From positions 1,364,001 through 1,428,000 of the forward strand of contig NZ_CP080524.1 of NCBI RefSeq assembly GCF_024746795.1: a stretch of DNA of 64,000 nucleotides. Direction: 5' to 3'. Made by a program: the position numbers and the translations under genes. This document shows positions 34,538-42,565 of the stretch, piece by piece; within the stretch, counting starts at the first letter, position 1; each line of letters begins with the position of its first letter. Source of the stretch: Mesorhizobium sp. AR10 (GTDB lineage Bacteria; Pseudomonadota; Alphaproteobacteria; Rhizobiales; Rhizobiaceae). A model generated the notes under the pieces. That model was given only the letters and a program-made list of their open reading frames with translations. It did no database searches and was not told the DNA's origin.

Positions 34538-35301
34538 GCGACCTCTCCGCCTTCAGCTTGGCCGGCAAGCGCATCCTCGTCACCGGCGCTAACACCGGCA
34601 TCGGCCAGGGCATCGCCGTGTCGATCGCGCGCGCCGGCGGCGCGGTGGTCGGGGTTGGCCGCTCGGTGATGGACGAGACGGCTGAGAAGGTCGCGGCGGT
34701 GGGAGGACAGTTCGAGGCGGTACGCTGCGATCTTGCCGACCACGCAGCCGCTCAGGCGATGCTCGATCGCGTCTGGGGCGAGACGGGGCCGCTCGACGGC
34801 CTCGTCAACAATGCCGGCATCATCCGGCGCGCCGATGCGGTTGATTTTGCGGAAGCCGATTGGGACGAGGTCATCGACGTCAATCTGAAGACGGTTTTCT
34901 TTCTCAGCCAGAGCTTTGCAAAGCGCGTGCTTGCCGATCCCGGACGGCGCGGCAAGATCGTCAACATCGCCTCGGTGCTAAGTTTCCAGGGCGGTATCCG
35001 CGTTGCCTCCTACACGGCGTCAAAACATGGCGTGCTTGGCATCACCCGATTGCTCGCCTGCGAGTGGGCGGCAAAAGGCATCAACGTCAATGCCGTCGCG
35101 CCGGGCTATATCGAAACCAACAACACCGAGGCGTTGCGGGCCGATCCCGACCGCAGTGCCTCCATCCTGGCGCGCATTCCGGCCGGGCGCTGGGGCGGGC
35201 CGGAGGACATCGGTGACGCGGCGGTGTTCCTGTTGGCGCCGGCGTCGAACTACATGCATGGCGCCGTGGTGCCGGTCGACGGCGGCTGGCTGGCGCGATG
35301 A
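34534..35301 (+). CDS. kduD: 2-deoxy-D-gluconate 3-dehydrogenase, KduD type (short-chain dehydrogenase)
   Basis: This 255-residue Rossmann-fold dehydrogenase reduces 2,5-diketo-3-deoxygluconate to 2-keto-3-deoxygluconate. The cofactor motif VTGANTGIGQG is at about residues 15-25, NNAG follows, and the catalytic YxxxK is in YTASKHG. FSLAGKRILVTG near the start is typical of KduD. The GTG start overlaps the kduI stop. An in-frame ATG at 34423 would run inside kduI and is not used. It overlaps the following cupin gene by ATGA. Confidence 0.93.
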   Translation: MSDLSAFSLAGKRILVTGANTGIGQGIAVSIARAGGAVVGVGRSVMDETAEKVAAVGGQFEAVRCDLADHAAAQAMLDRVWGETGPLDGLVNNAGIIRRADAVDFAEADWDEVIDVNLKTVFFLSQSFAKRVLADPGRRGKIVNIASVLSFQGGIRVASYTASKHGVLGITRLLACEWAAKGINVNAVAPGYIETNNTEALRADPDRSASILARIPAGRWGGPEDIGDAAVFLLAPASNYMHGAVVPVDGGWLAR

Positions 35302-35657
35302 ACTATGAGGATCGGGTGATGACCGAAACAAGGATTTTTGCGCATGCCGGCGAGGGCGCATGGACGCCGACCCCGGACGGCAACCGCAGGCGTGTCCTCT
35401 TGCATACCGATGAACTGATGATGGTCGAGTTTGGCTTCGACAAGGGCGGCGTCGGCGCACTGCATTCGCACCCGCATGTCCAGGCGAGCTATGTCGCCGA
35501 AGGCCGCTTCGAGGTGACCATAGACGGCAGAAGCGAGATCCTGGAAGCAGGCAGCAGCTTCATTGTCCCTTCCAACCTCGTCCATGGCGTCAAGGCCCTG
35601 GAGGCGGGGCGGCTGGTCGACAGCTTTACGCCGCACCGCGCCGATTTCCTCGACTGA
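35298..35657 (+). CDS. Cupin protein, KdgF-like
   Basis: This 119-residue single-domain cupin has metal-binding residues in GALHSHPHVQASYVAEGRF (motif 1) and VPSNLVHGVKALEAG (motif 2). Size and context match KdgF, which opens 4,5-unsaturated uronates to linear ketouronate and so feeds KduI. The start at 35298 overlaps kduD by four bases. ATG at 35319, with GAGGAT upstream, is an alternative. It ends the operon before a strong terminator. Confidence 0.88.
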   Translation: MNYEDRVMTETRIFAHAGEGAWTPTPDGNRRRVLLHTDELMMVEFGFDKGGVGALHSHPHVQASYVAEGRFEVTIDGRSEILEAGSSFIVPSNLVHGVKALEAGRLVDSFTPHRADFLD

Positions 35658-35690
35658 CGCAACTCCCTGCTACCGGTTTTCGAATTGAAG

Positions 35691-35718
35691 AACCCGCGTC
35701 TCGAAGAGACGCGGGTTT
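35691..35718 (+). terminator. Intrinsic terminator of the uronate operon
   Basis: The stem AACCCGCGTCTC/GAGACGCGGGTT has a three-base loop and a T-rich 3' tail. It lies about 33 bases after the cupin gene. Confidence 0.85.
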
Positions 35719-35951
35719 GTTGCCTGGGCGCTTGTGACGCCGCGGTACTCGAAACATCACCGCAGGATTTGAACGTGCCGGATCAAGGTGAAGATAGGAT
35801 TAACCGGGGCCCAGTCTCCCGACCCCTGAATCGTCACGACACAAGGCGTGACAAGGTGTGGGCAGCATGTCCGTTTCAACGGCCCCGGATAGCGTTCCGG
35901 CGATCTTCGCTTTAAGACCATGGCTTCAGCCAAACCGGGGACCATGGAGTG

Positions 35952-37802
35952 ATGCAGATAGCGGCTACTGGCGCCCCGGTGAACGAGCCAGATCCCAAGC
36001 GGCGTGTCTTGAAGGACGTGTTCGGCTTCGACGATTTTCGTCCCGGCCAGGCCTCTGTGATGGACGCGCTGCTGGTCGGGCGCCACGTGTTGGCGGTCAT
36101 GCCGACCGGTGCCGGCAAATCGCTCTGCTACCAGGTCCCGGCGCTGGTTCTGGGTGGGCTCACAATTGTCGTTTCGCCGCTGGTTGCCCTGATGCAGGGC
36201 CAGGTCGCCGCGTTGCGTCTTGCCGGCGTGGCGGCCGACACGATCAATTCCTCGCTCGACCGCGATGCCAATGTAGCGGCATGGCGCCGCGTTGCCGCGG
36301 GCCAGACACGCCTGCTCTACCTCGCACCGGAGCGGCTCATGACAGGGCGTATGCTCGAGGCGCTTGCCAGGCTCGATATAAGCCTGATCGCTGTCGATGA
36401 GGCACATTGCATCTCCCAATGGGGGCCGGCGTTCCGGCGCGAATATGAAGAACTGTCGCGGCTGCGCGACATTTTTCCTGATGTGCCGATCATTGCACTG
36501 ACCGCGACAGCGGACGAGAGCACGCGCACCGACATCGAAGCACGGCTGTTCGCCGAGCGTGTCGAAACCTTGGTGTTGGGTTTCGACCGGCCGAACATCA
36601 AGCTTGGCATCGCGGCAAAACAGGACGGCAAGCGGCAGTTGCTGAACTTCGTCGAGCGTCATCAAGGCCGCAGCGGCATCGTCTACTGCCTGTCACGCAA
36701 GAAAACGGAAGAGACGGCTGCGTTCCTCGAGAAGAACGGCGTCACCGCGCTTGCTTACCATGCCGGCATGAGCAAGGAGGCGCGTGAGGCGAATCAAAAC
36801 GCTTTCATGACCTTGTCCGGCGTCGTCATGGTGGCGACCATCGCCTTCGGCATGGGCATCGACAAACCTGACGTCGCCTATGTCTTTCACACCGATATGC
36901 CGGGCAGCCTGGAGGCCTATTATCAGGAAATCGGTCGTGCGGGCCGCGACGGGCGGGAGGCCGAGGCGCATATGCTGTTCGGCCTGGGCGATATCCGCAT
37001 GCGCCGGCTGTTCATCGACGACGAGGACGCGCCGGCGGAGCACAAAAGGCGCTCACATCGCCGGCTCGATACGCTGATCGGTTACTGTGAAACCGCGCAA
37101 TGCCGCCGTCAGGTGCTGCTTGGCTATTTCGGCGAGGACGCGTCGCCTTGTGGCAATTGCGACAACTGCCTCGATCAGGCACCGCGCGCGGATGGCGCTA
37201 CCGAGGCCCGGATCATTCTTTCGGCCATAGCGCAGAGCGGCGAACGCTTTGGCGCCGCCCATGTCATCGATGTCCTGCTCGCCCATGGAACCGACAAGAT
37301 CCTCGCCAGGAGTCATCACAGGCTCGCCAGCTTCGGCACCGGAGTGGCGCACAAGAAGGACTTTTGGCTGTCGCTGATCCGGCAGCTCGTCGCGGGCGGT
37401 TACCTGATGCCGGATCCGGGCGGTCATGGCGGACTTGCCATTGCGGAAAAGGGCCATGCGCTTGGCCGAGGCGAGGTTCCATTCCACTATCGCGTCGAGG
37501 AGCGCAGCCGCGCCTTGCTCGGCAAGATGCGTTCTGCCCAGGGTTCTAGCGCGGACAGCGAAGGCCTGGATGCTTCGCTGCTGGCAGCCCTCAAGGCGCT
37601 GCGGCTGCGTCTCGCCAAGGAGCGCGAGGTGCCGGCCTATGTGATTTTTTCAGATCGCACGCTGATCGATATGGTGGAGCGCAGTCCGCGCGACCTGGAC
37701 GCCTTCGCCGCGGTCAATGGCGTCGGCGCCGCGAAGCTCAAGGAGTTTGGGGAGATTTTTCTGGGCGCGATCGCTGCGCATCAATCCGGTGCATCGGCAT
37801 AG
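35952..37802 (+). CDS. recQ: ATP-dependent DNA helicase RecQ
   Basis: This 616-residue superfamily 2 helicase has Walker A MPTGAGKSLCYQ at about residues 50-61 and the DEAH box in VDEAHCISQWG near residue 148. Motif VI is IGRAGRDG. The RecQ-Ct zinc site has cysteines in YCETAQCRR and GNCDNC, and a C-terminal HRDC domain ends the protein (about residues 530-610). It unwinds DNA in recombination and fork repair. It is the last clearly core gene before the accessory region. Confidence 0.96.
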   Translation: MQIAATGAPVNEPDPKRRVLKDVFGFDDFRPGQASVMDALLVGRHVLAVMPTGAGKSLCYQVPALVLGGLTIVVSPLVALMQGQVAALRLAGVAADTINSSLDRDANVAAWRRVAAGQTRLLYLAPERLMTGRMLEALARLDISLIAVDEAHCISQWGPAFRREYEELSRLRDIFPDVPIIALTATADESTRTDIEARLFAERVETLVLGFDRPNIKLGIAAKQDGKRQLLNFVERHQGRSGIVYCLSRKKTEETAAFLEKNGVTALAYHAGMSKEAREANQNAFMTLSGVVMVATIAFGMGIDKPDVAYVFHTDMPGSLEAYYQEIGRAGRDGREAEAHMLFGLGDIRMRRLFIDDEDAPAEHKRRSHRRLDTLIGYCETAQCRRQVLLGYFGEDASPCGNCDNCLDQAPRADGATEARIILSAIAQSGERFGAAHVIDVLLAHGTDKILARSHHRLASFGTGVAHKKDFWLSLIRQLVAGGYLMPDPGGHGGLAIAEKGHALGRGEVPFHYRVEERSRALLGKMRSAQGSSADSEGLDASLLAALKALRLRLAKEREVPAYVIFSDRTLIDMVERSPRDLDAFAAVNGVGAAKLKEFGEIFLGAIAAHQSGASA

Positions 37803-38245
37803 GCAATACCGCCCAATGTGAGTCACAGATGCGGGCCGCTCGACCTTGGGGCTACATCCCCGGCGAACACAGCTCATTCGCTGGTATCTGGAAGACATCC
37901 CAGGATCGCGGTTAACCCCCCACAGGCAAGGCGCATTAGCGCGTTAACACACCTGATCCAACACGGCGCTGCGAACATCTCACGAAAAGCTCACGATGGA
38001 GGGCAGGCGGCGGGTAGGGGATGGCTTTGTGGGGCTCCCCTGCACGACATGCGTTTTACGCGCCTTCCGTCAGCGTGGCGTCGCGACGGAAACAAGCTCG
38101 AAACAGACATGGCGGCCGGAGGCGTTGGTCGGTTACGAGATCGAGCTATGCCTAGTCCATGGAGGCTTCGCCTCACGGCAAAGGTGGCTGAAGCGCAATT
38201 TGGAAAGGCGCTGTCGTCCGAAGGTTCGTAGGAGAGAGATTAACT
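37803..38245. other. Non-coding stretch after recQ
   Basis: No supported gene is seen. Open frames here are short, basic and without ribosome binding sites or family resemblance. It marks the change from compact core genome to accessory DNA. Confidence 0.5.
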
Positions 38246-38461
38246 ATGCGATCCGCAACGGTTCTCTCATCGTTGCTCGCGCCAGCTCTATGGGCGGCTC
38301 ATCTTTTGCTCGTCGTCTGGGGTCTTCATACCGCGGCGCGGTCCGATCCGGTGTTTTGTTCCAGCGCTTTATCGATCCGAACGATATCGAACCAGCCAAC
38401 CGAGACCACCACGGCATGTCCGTTCGTGCTGGCGGGATCATCGAGCAATGGATCGGGGTGA
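38246..38461 (+). CDS. Possible small membrane or exported protein
   Basis: This 71-residue ORF starts at ATG 38246, 9 bases after AGGAGAG. Residues 6-32 are hydrophobic (VLSSLLAPALWAAHLLLVVWG) and look like a signal or membrane segment. The C-terminal half is low in pattern and could be out of frame relative to an ancestral gene. No family recognised. Confidence 0.35.
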   Translation: MRSATVLSSLLAPALWAAHLLLVVWGLHTAARSDPVFCSSALSIRTISNQPTETTTACPFVLAGSSSNGSG

Positions 38462-38487
38462 TCGGACTTTGGCTTCACTGAAGTGAC

Positions 38488-38508
38488 TGGCGGAGACGCT
38501 GTCCGTCG
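38488..38508. repeat. Attachment-site-like motif, copy 1 (degenerate)
   Basis: TGGCGGA and TCCGTCG flank a 7-base spacer. It is a variant of the motif at 41107 and 60532, and shares TGGCGGAGA with them. It is followed 30-100 bases later by a GACAAGTTT inverted repeat and CCCCATTT runs resembling the integrase leader at 41200, so it may be a relic left end of an older insertion. Confidence 0.45.
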
Positions 38509-38835
38509 TCGGCCGCAACTAAGCTATTGTAACGGCGACAAGTTTAACTGGGCGACAAACTTGTCCCCATTTGCTTCCCCATTTTTTTCGCGCCTGCTAG
38601 GTCTTCCTAACTGCGAGCGCTTTCATGCCTATGGCGGGAACTCGTCACGATCCGGCTTCGGCGCCTGAAGGAAATCAGGTGGGAGAAGCGGGTGATCTGG
38701 CGAGATTGGTGAAGGCAGACGCCTGTCCGTCCGAGACGATCACGCCGAAGCACCGCCCCGGCCCGCGGGGGGCGCAATTAGATAAGGCAACTTTGGTGTG
38801 TTATACGCTGCGTTCTCGGTGCGGATACGAGACCG
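38509..38835. other. Leader region of the cyclase gene with an inverted repeat
   Basis: An inverted repeat GACAAGTTT (38537-38545) / AAACTTGTC (38557-38565) is followed by C-rich and T-rich runs. No convincing gene is seen. The repeat may be an operator or the remains of an integrase arm region. Confidence 0.35.
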
Positions 38836-39726
38836 ATGGATCCCGAAAGACTTCTAGCCGCAGTCCTCTTAGCTGATGTCGTGGGCAGCACGCCCCTCTA
38901 TGAGCGCATCGGCGACGATGCCGCTCTGCAGCAGGTCTCGGATTGCTTGGACGCGATGCGCGAGATCGTCGCCCGGCACGGCGGTGATTTCATTCACTCG
39001 AAAGGTGATGACGTACTCAGCCTGTTCGAAAACCCGGAGGCGGCGCTGAGGGCCGTCCGCCAGATCAGCCGCCAACTGACGAAAGGGCCGTTGAGCGCCC
39101 GTATCGGGTTGCATTTCGGGGCGGTCATTCGCACGCGGGGCGAGGTATTCGGTGACGTTATCAATGTCACTGCAAGGTTGTCCACCACGGCCAACCCCGG
39201 GGAGGTGCTGATCAGCCAGAGCTTCTGCGAAGCCCTTTCCGCAAGAAGCCGCAAGGCACTGCGGCTCCTCGACAAAATGGCCTTGAAGGGGAAGCAAGAA
39301 CTCTTCGATGTCTATACCCTGTGGAGCGACGATGGGGCCCTCGGTACGCAGATCACCCGCCGGGGCACCATTGCCGATACGCACTCCGCCTCGCTGCGGC
39401 AGATCAATCTGGTCATCCGCTATGGAGATCAGTTGCGATCCTGTCGAAACAACGAATTCGTGACCATCGGCCGATCTCCGGAAAGCAATATCGTCGTCGA
39501 GCGGCCCTGGGTTTCAAGGCACCACGCGACCTTCACTATTTCGAATGGCAGGGCCCGGCTTGTCGAGCGAAGCTCATCGGGCACATTCGTGTCGATGGGA
39601 CCCGGCCATGAAGTATTCGTACGCCGCGAAGATATTCTCCTCTTCGGCTCCGGCGTCATCTCGCCTGGACTGAGGTTGTCCCTCAGCGACGCCCAGGTTC
39701 TTCACTACGAAATTGTCTCAGACTGA
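38836..39726 (+). CDS. Class III nucleotide cyclase fused to an FHA domain
   Basis: This 296-residue protein has a cyclase domain at about residues 5-165. The metal-binding aspartates are Asp14 (LLADVVGSTP) and Asp58 or Asp59 (KGDDVLSLF), and the transition-state residues are Asn110 and Arg114 (GDVINVTARL). The usual adenine-specifying Asp is replaced by Glu in RGEVFGD. A C-terminal FHA domain follows at about residues 195-285, with GRSPESN and SRHHA binding phosphothreonine. It makes cAMP, cGMP or another cyclic nucleotide, apparently under phosphoprotein control. No kinase is nearby. Confidence 0.88.
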   Translation: MDPERLLAAVLLADVVGSTPLYERIGDDAALQQVSDCLDAMREIVARHGGDFIHSKGDDVLSLFENPEAALRAVRQISRQLTKGPLSARIGLHFGAVIRTRGEVFGDVINVTARLSTTANPGEVLISQSFCEALSARSRKALRLLDKMALKGKQELFDVYTLWSDDGALGTQITRRGTIADTHSASLRQINLVIRYGDQLRSCRNNEFVTIGRSPESNIVVERPWVSRHHATFTISNGRARLVERSSSGTFVSMGPGHEVFVRREDILLFGSGVISPGLRLSLSDAQVLHYEIVSD

Positions 39727-39969
39727 CCCGGCCGGACTCGTTGGCCGCGACCGGCTTCAGTTGCCGACCTGCAGGGGTAGAGCCGACCATGCCCGCAATG
39801 CTCACATAGGCATTCGCCGTTCGCATCGCAGAAGAACTCCTTCTCGCCATTGGAAACGAACCAGCCCAACGAACCCGATGCACCGCGCGACAGACGGCGT
39901 GGCCGATGTGACGAGAAAGACAGCCATCGAAGCCGCACCCAGCCAATTCGGCAACTTGTCGAGAGCCAT
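39705..39969 (-). pseudogene. Frameshifted gene for a small Cys-rich exported protein
   Basis: From ATG 39969 (after GGAAAG) one frame gives a signal-peptide-like start (AASMAVFLVTSATPSVAR) and stops at 39802. One base of shift near 39880 moves to a second frame reading GASGSLGWFVSNGEKEFFCD and then a Cys-rich segment (CLCEHCGHGRLYPC). The two halves join at AR/GASG without loss of sense. Its 3' end overlaps the end of the cyclase gene on the other strand. Confidence 0.4.
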
Positions 39970-40075
39970 GGATCTTTCCTTTGTTTGATTCTGGCGCTTC
40001 CTTTCCTGTTCCCACGACAGCGACTCTGTCGGTGAATTGCATTAGGTTTGCCTCAGATATCGGGGGATCGATGTA

Positions 40076-40162
40076 TTGGATGACGACGTGCAACGCGAAC
40101 AAGTGAAGCTCACCGCCGCCTACTGGAGCGGTCTGGCCATTGTGCTGACGGGCAGCCGATGA
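40076..40162 (+). CDS. Possible 28-residue coupled leader ORF
   Basis: A TTG at 40076, about 8 bases after GGGGGAT, opens a frame LDDDVQREQVKLTAAYW continuing to a TGA that overlaps the next start (ATGA at 40159). The overlap and amphipathic sequence suggest either a short coupled peptide or the decayed end of a larger gene. Weakly supported. Confidence 0.3.
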   Translation: MDDDVQREQVKLTAAYWSGLAIVLTGSR

Positions 40163-41058
40163 CGCTCATCCTCACCGTACTTTCGCCGTCCCTGGTCGTC
40201 CAGGTGAGCGACCGGATGGTCACATCTAGCGGCCGGACCTTTCACGCGGCAGCGAATAAGGCCGTGGTGTTCCCCGCACGAGACGGTTTCCTCTCGTTTG
40301 GATATACAGGAAACGCTCTTTTTGGCGGCAAACCCACGGATGAGTGGATCGCAGAACAACTATGGGGCATACCACTGACCCAAGACATGCTATTCGAGTT
40401 GCGGACGCCTAGTGTGACTAAGCCGCTGGGCATTCCGCGGCGACAGAACATGGACGTTGGCTTGGCTATTCGAACCCTTGTTGCGGCAGTCGAACGCGAA
40501 AGCACCAAAAGCCTCGTGGCGAGGGTTCCCTATTTGCAGATAGTTGCCGCAGGCTGGCAGAATCGAAAACGGTTGGCTCGACCAACGTTCTACAGTTTGA
40601 CGAAACCGGAAAGAAGCGCTGCTGTCCAGGTGGCGCTTGACAACCAGCTACAGCTACGCATCTACGAGACGCCGCTCTGGACACCGAACCTGCCACAAAT
40701 TCATGCTGAACTCAGAGCGCTGCCGGTGCCGGCGTTAACTCCCGACGGGCTGATCGAGTATATGTCTAATGTGGTCCGCCTCGTGGCCGGCGCTACCCCG
40801 CTCGTCGGCGCCGACCTGACGGCGATCGTCATGCCAGTGCCATGGCGAGATGTCGTGATCGAGTATCACCCCGGCAAGATCGAAGGCGCGATCTTTAGCT
40901 CCCCCTTTATCGTGGGTAGGACGAGCCTTTGGTACCCTGCCTACCTTCCAACAGGCGCCGAAATAACTTCCGCCGGCACGAAGATCATAATGAGACCGCA
41001 GTCCGGTATGGACAACAACGACAATCTATTTGAGGGCCAACCTCGCCGACGGGGCTGA
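40159..41058 (+). CDS. Unknown protein with Ntn-hydrolase-like N-terminus
   Basis: This is a 299-residue protein. Residues 1-60 (MTLILTVLSPSLVVQVSDRM, then NKAVVF and FGYTGNALFGG) follow the beta-strand pattern of proteasome and HslV-type subunits: first strand, D-R turn, a conserved Lys about 17 residues on, then a Gly-rich strand. A catalytic Thr, Ser or Cys directly after Met is not certain (Thr2). The C-terminal 230 residues show no family I recognise. No signal peptide or membrane segment. It lies just outside the proposed left attachment site. Confidence 0.75.
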   Translation: MTLILTVLSPSLVVQVSDRMVTSSGRTFHAAANKAVVFPARDGFLSFGYTGNALFGGKPTDEWIAEQLWGIPLTQDMLFELRTPSVTKPLGIPRRQNMDVGLAIRTLVAAVERESTKSLVARVPYLQIVAAGWQNRKRLARPTFYSLTKPERSAAVQVALDNQLQLRIYETPLWTPNLPQIHAELRALPVPALTPDGLIEYMSNVVRLVAGATPLVGADLTAIVMPVPWRDVVIEYHPGKIEGAIFSSPFIVGRTSLWYPAYLPTGAEITSAGTKIIMRPQSGMDNNDNLFEGQPRRRG

Positions 41059-41106
41059 CTCCAGATCACGCCAAGAGGCATGGATGCCAATTCCGCTGAA
41101 GGACAC

Positions 41107-41127
41107 TGGCGGAGAGGGAGTCCGCCA
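41107..41127. repeat. Attachment-site motif, copy 2 (proposed left end of the element)
   Basis: TGGCGGA-GAGGGAG-TCCGCCA is a perfect 7-base inverted repeat around a 7-base spacer. Its first 14 bases equal the reverse complement of a common tRNA-Ser 3' end (CTCCCTCTCCGCCA). It lies about 115 bases before the integrase start, the usual place for a P4-type attachment site. Confidence 0.6.
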
Positions 41128-41241
41128 AACTATTGTTTTCCAGCGTTCACCATTGTCCCATTGCTTCTTTGATTCTCAAGGGTTTATGCTTCTATCTGTC
41201 TTCCATTGTTCCCCATCGTCCGCTATTATCCCCACTTCAAA

Positions 41242-42471
41242 ATGGGGAAGAAAGTGGGGAACGTGGCGAGGACGCTCCAAAAGCTGACCGATGTAAAGGT
41301 CAAGTCTGACAAGCTGAAGCCTGGCCGTCATAGCGACGGCGGCGGGCTGTATCTCAACGTATCTCCCACTAGCACCAAATCGTGGCTCTTCATGTGGACG
41401 CCAGCCGGAGGCAGGCGACGCGAGATGGGGTTGGGCGCCTATCCCGCCGTGACTTTGGCAAAAGCCCGTGGCAAAGCTGCCGAATGCCGGGTGACAATCG
41501 AAGAGGGCCGCGATCCGATAGCCGAAAGGGCAAAGGAGGAGGAACCGGATTTCGGCGACTGTGCCGACAAGTTCTTGGCTTCCATGGAAGGCTCGTGGCG
41601 CAACGAGAAGCATCGCGCGCAGTGGAAAATGACGCTTCTCGAATATTGCAAACCCATGAGGCCGAAGAAGGTCTCTTTGGTCGGCACCGACGACGTTTTG
41701 GAAGTGCTTACGCCGATCTGGAGTGAGAAGCCGGAAACCGCCTCTCGGCTCCGAGGCCGTATTGAGCGGGTGTTGGACTTCGCCAAAACCAAGGGTTGGC
41801 GATCGGGAGAAAACCCAGCTCTGTGGCGTGGCCACCTCAAGAATGTTCTGCCGGCCAGGAAGAAGCTTTCCCGCGGTCATCATCCAGCCATGCCCTATCC
41901 AGAAGTGCCCTCGTTCGTGGCTCGTTTGCGAATCGCGGAAGCGATAGCAGCGCGGGCATTGGAATTCCTGATCCTGACCACAGCACGGTCCGGCGAGGTC
42001 TATGGGGCTAAATGGCCTGAGTTGGATTTCGATGCCGGTGTTTGGACGGTTCCTGCCAAGCGCATGAAAGCTGGCAAGGAACATCGGGTGCCACTGTCCA
42101 AGCGGGCACTTGAGGTCGTCAAAAGCCTTTATGAGACGAAAATCTCAGACTACGTCTTTCCCGGCCAAGGCAAGGACAAGCCCCTCTCGACCTCCGCAAT
42201 GGATATGCTTCTGGGTCGGATGAAGGTGGATGAGTTTACCGTCCACGGTTTTCGGTCATCATTCCGCGACTGGGCTGGCGACAAGACGAATTTTCCTCGC
42301 GAGGTCGCGGAGGCTGCGCTTGCGCACGAGATCGGCAGCGCCGTCGAACGGGCCTATCGCAGAGCCGACGCGATCGAGAAGCGCCGCAAGCTGATGCAGG
42401 CATGGGCTGACTACCTTGCCGCCAAGAAAGTTGGAAATGTTGTGAACTTAGATGAGGCCCGAAAGGCCTAG
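41242..42471 (+). CDS. Tyrosine recombinase, P4-type phage integrase
   Basis: This 409-residue integrase has an N-terminal arm-binding domain (LKPGRHSDGGGLYLNV and the GLGAYPAVTLAKAR motif of DUF4102). The catalytic residues are Arg in LTTARSGEV, His/Arg in VHGFRSSFRDW, and a Tyr in AYRRADAIEKRR. This class integrates mostly into tRNA 3' ends. ATG at 41242 is preferred over the in-frame ATG at 41206, because GKKVGNVARTL matches the family start. The gene reads away from the 41107 motif into the element. Confidence 0.93.
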   Translation: MGKKVGNVARTLQKLTDVKVKSDKLKPGRHSDGGGLYLNVSPTSTKSWLFMWTPAGGRRREMGLGAYPAVTLAKARGKAAECRVTIEEGRDPIAERAKEEEPDFGDCADKFLASMEGSWRNEKHRAQWKMTLLEYCKPMRPKKVSLVGTDDVLEVLTPIWSEKPETASRLRGRIERVLDFAKTKGWRSGENPALWRGHLKNVLPARKKLSRGHHPAMPYPEVPSFVARLRIAEAIAARALEFLILTTARSGEVYGAKWPELDFDAGVWTVPAKRMKAGKEHRVPLSKRALEVVKSLYETKISDYVFPGQGKDKPLSTSAMDMLLGRMKVDEFTVHGFRSSFRDWAGDKTNFPREVAEAALAHEIGSAVERAYRRADAIEKRRKLMQAWADYLAAKKVGNVVNLDEARKA

Positions 42472-42478
42472 GACGAAC

Positions 42479-42537
42479 CCGCAGGGATAGGACGGCCATC
42501 CGACAAGCCGGGGCAGCACCTCCCGGTTTCCCTGCGG
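42479..42537. repeat. Inverted repeat after the integrase gene
   Basis: CCGCAGGGA (42479-42487) and TCCCTGCGG (42529-42537) could pair across a 41-base GC-rich loop. There is no T-run, so it may be a binding site rather than a terminator. Confidence 0.4.
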
Positions 42538-42565
42538 CCCCCAGGTGCATCGCGAAGGTGTTGCG

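Noticed and set aside
37996..38481. 161-codon plus-strand frame
   Set aside because: Arg-rich, no binding site, no family, overlaps a better small candidate.
38836..41058. Complete Pycsar system
   Set aside because: A cyclase is present but neither a TIR nor a membrane cyclic-nucleotide effector is adjacent; kept only as a hypothesis.
41107..41127. Complete tRNA-Ser gene
   Set aside because: Only the 3'-end-like 14 bases are present; no T-loop, anticodon or D-arm.
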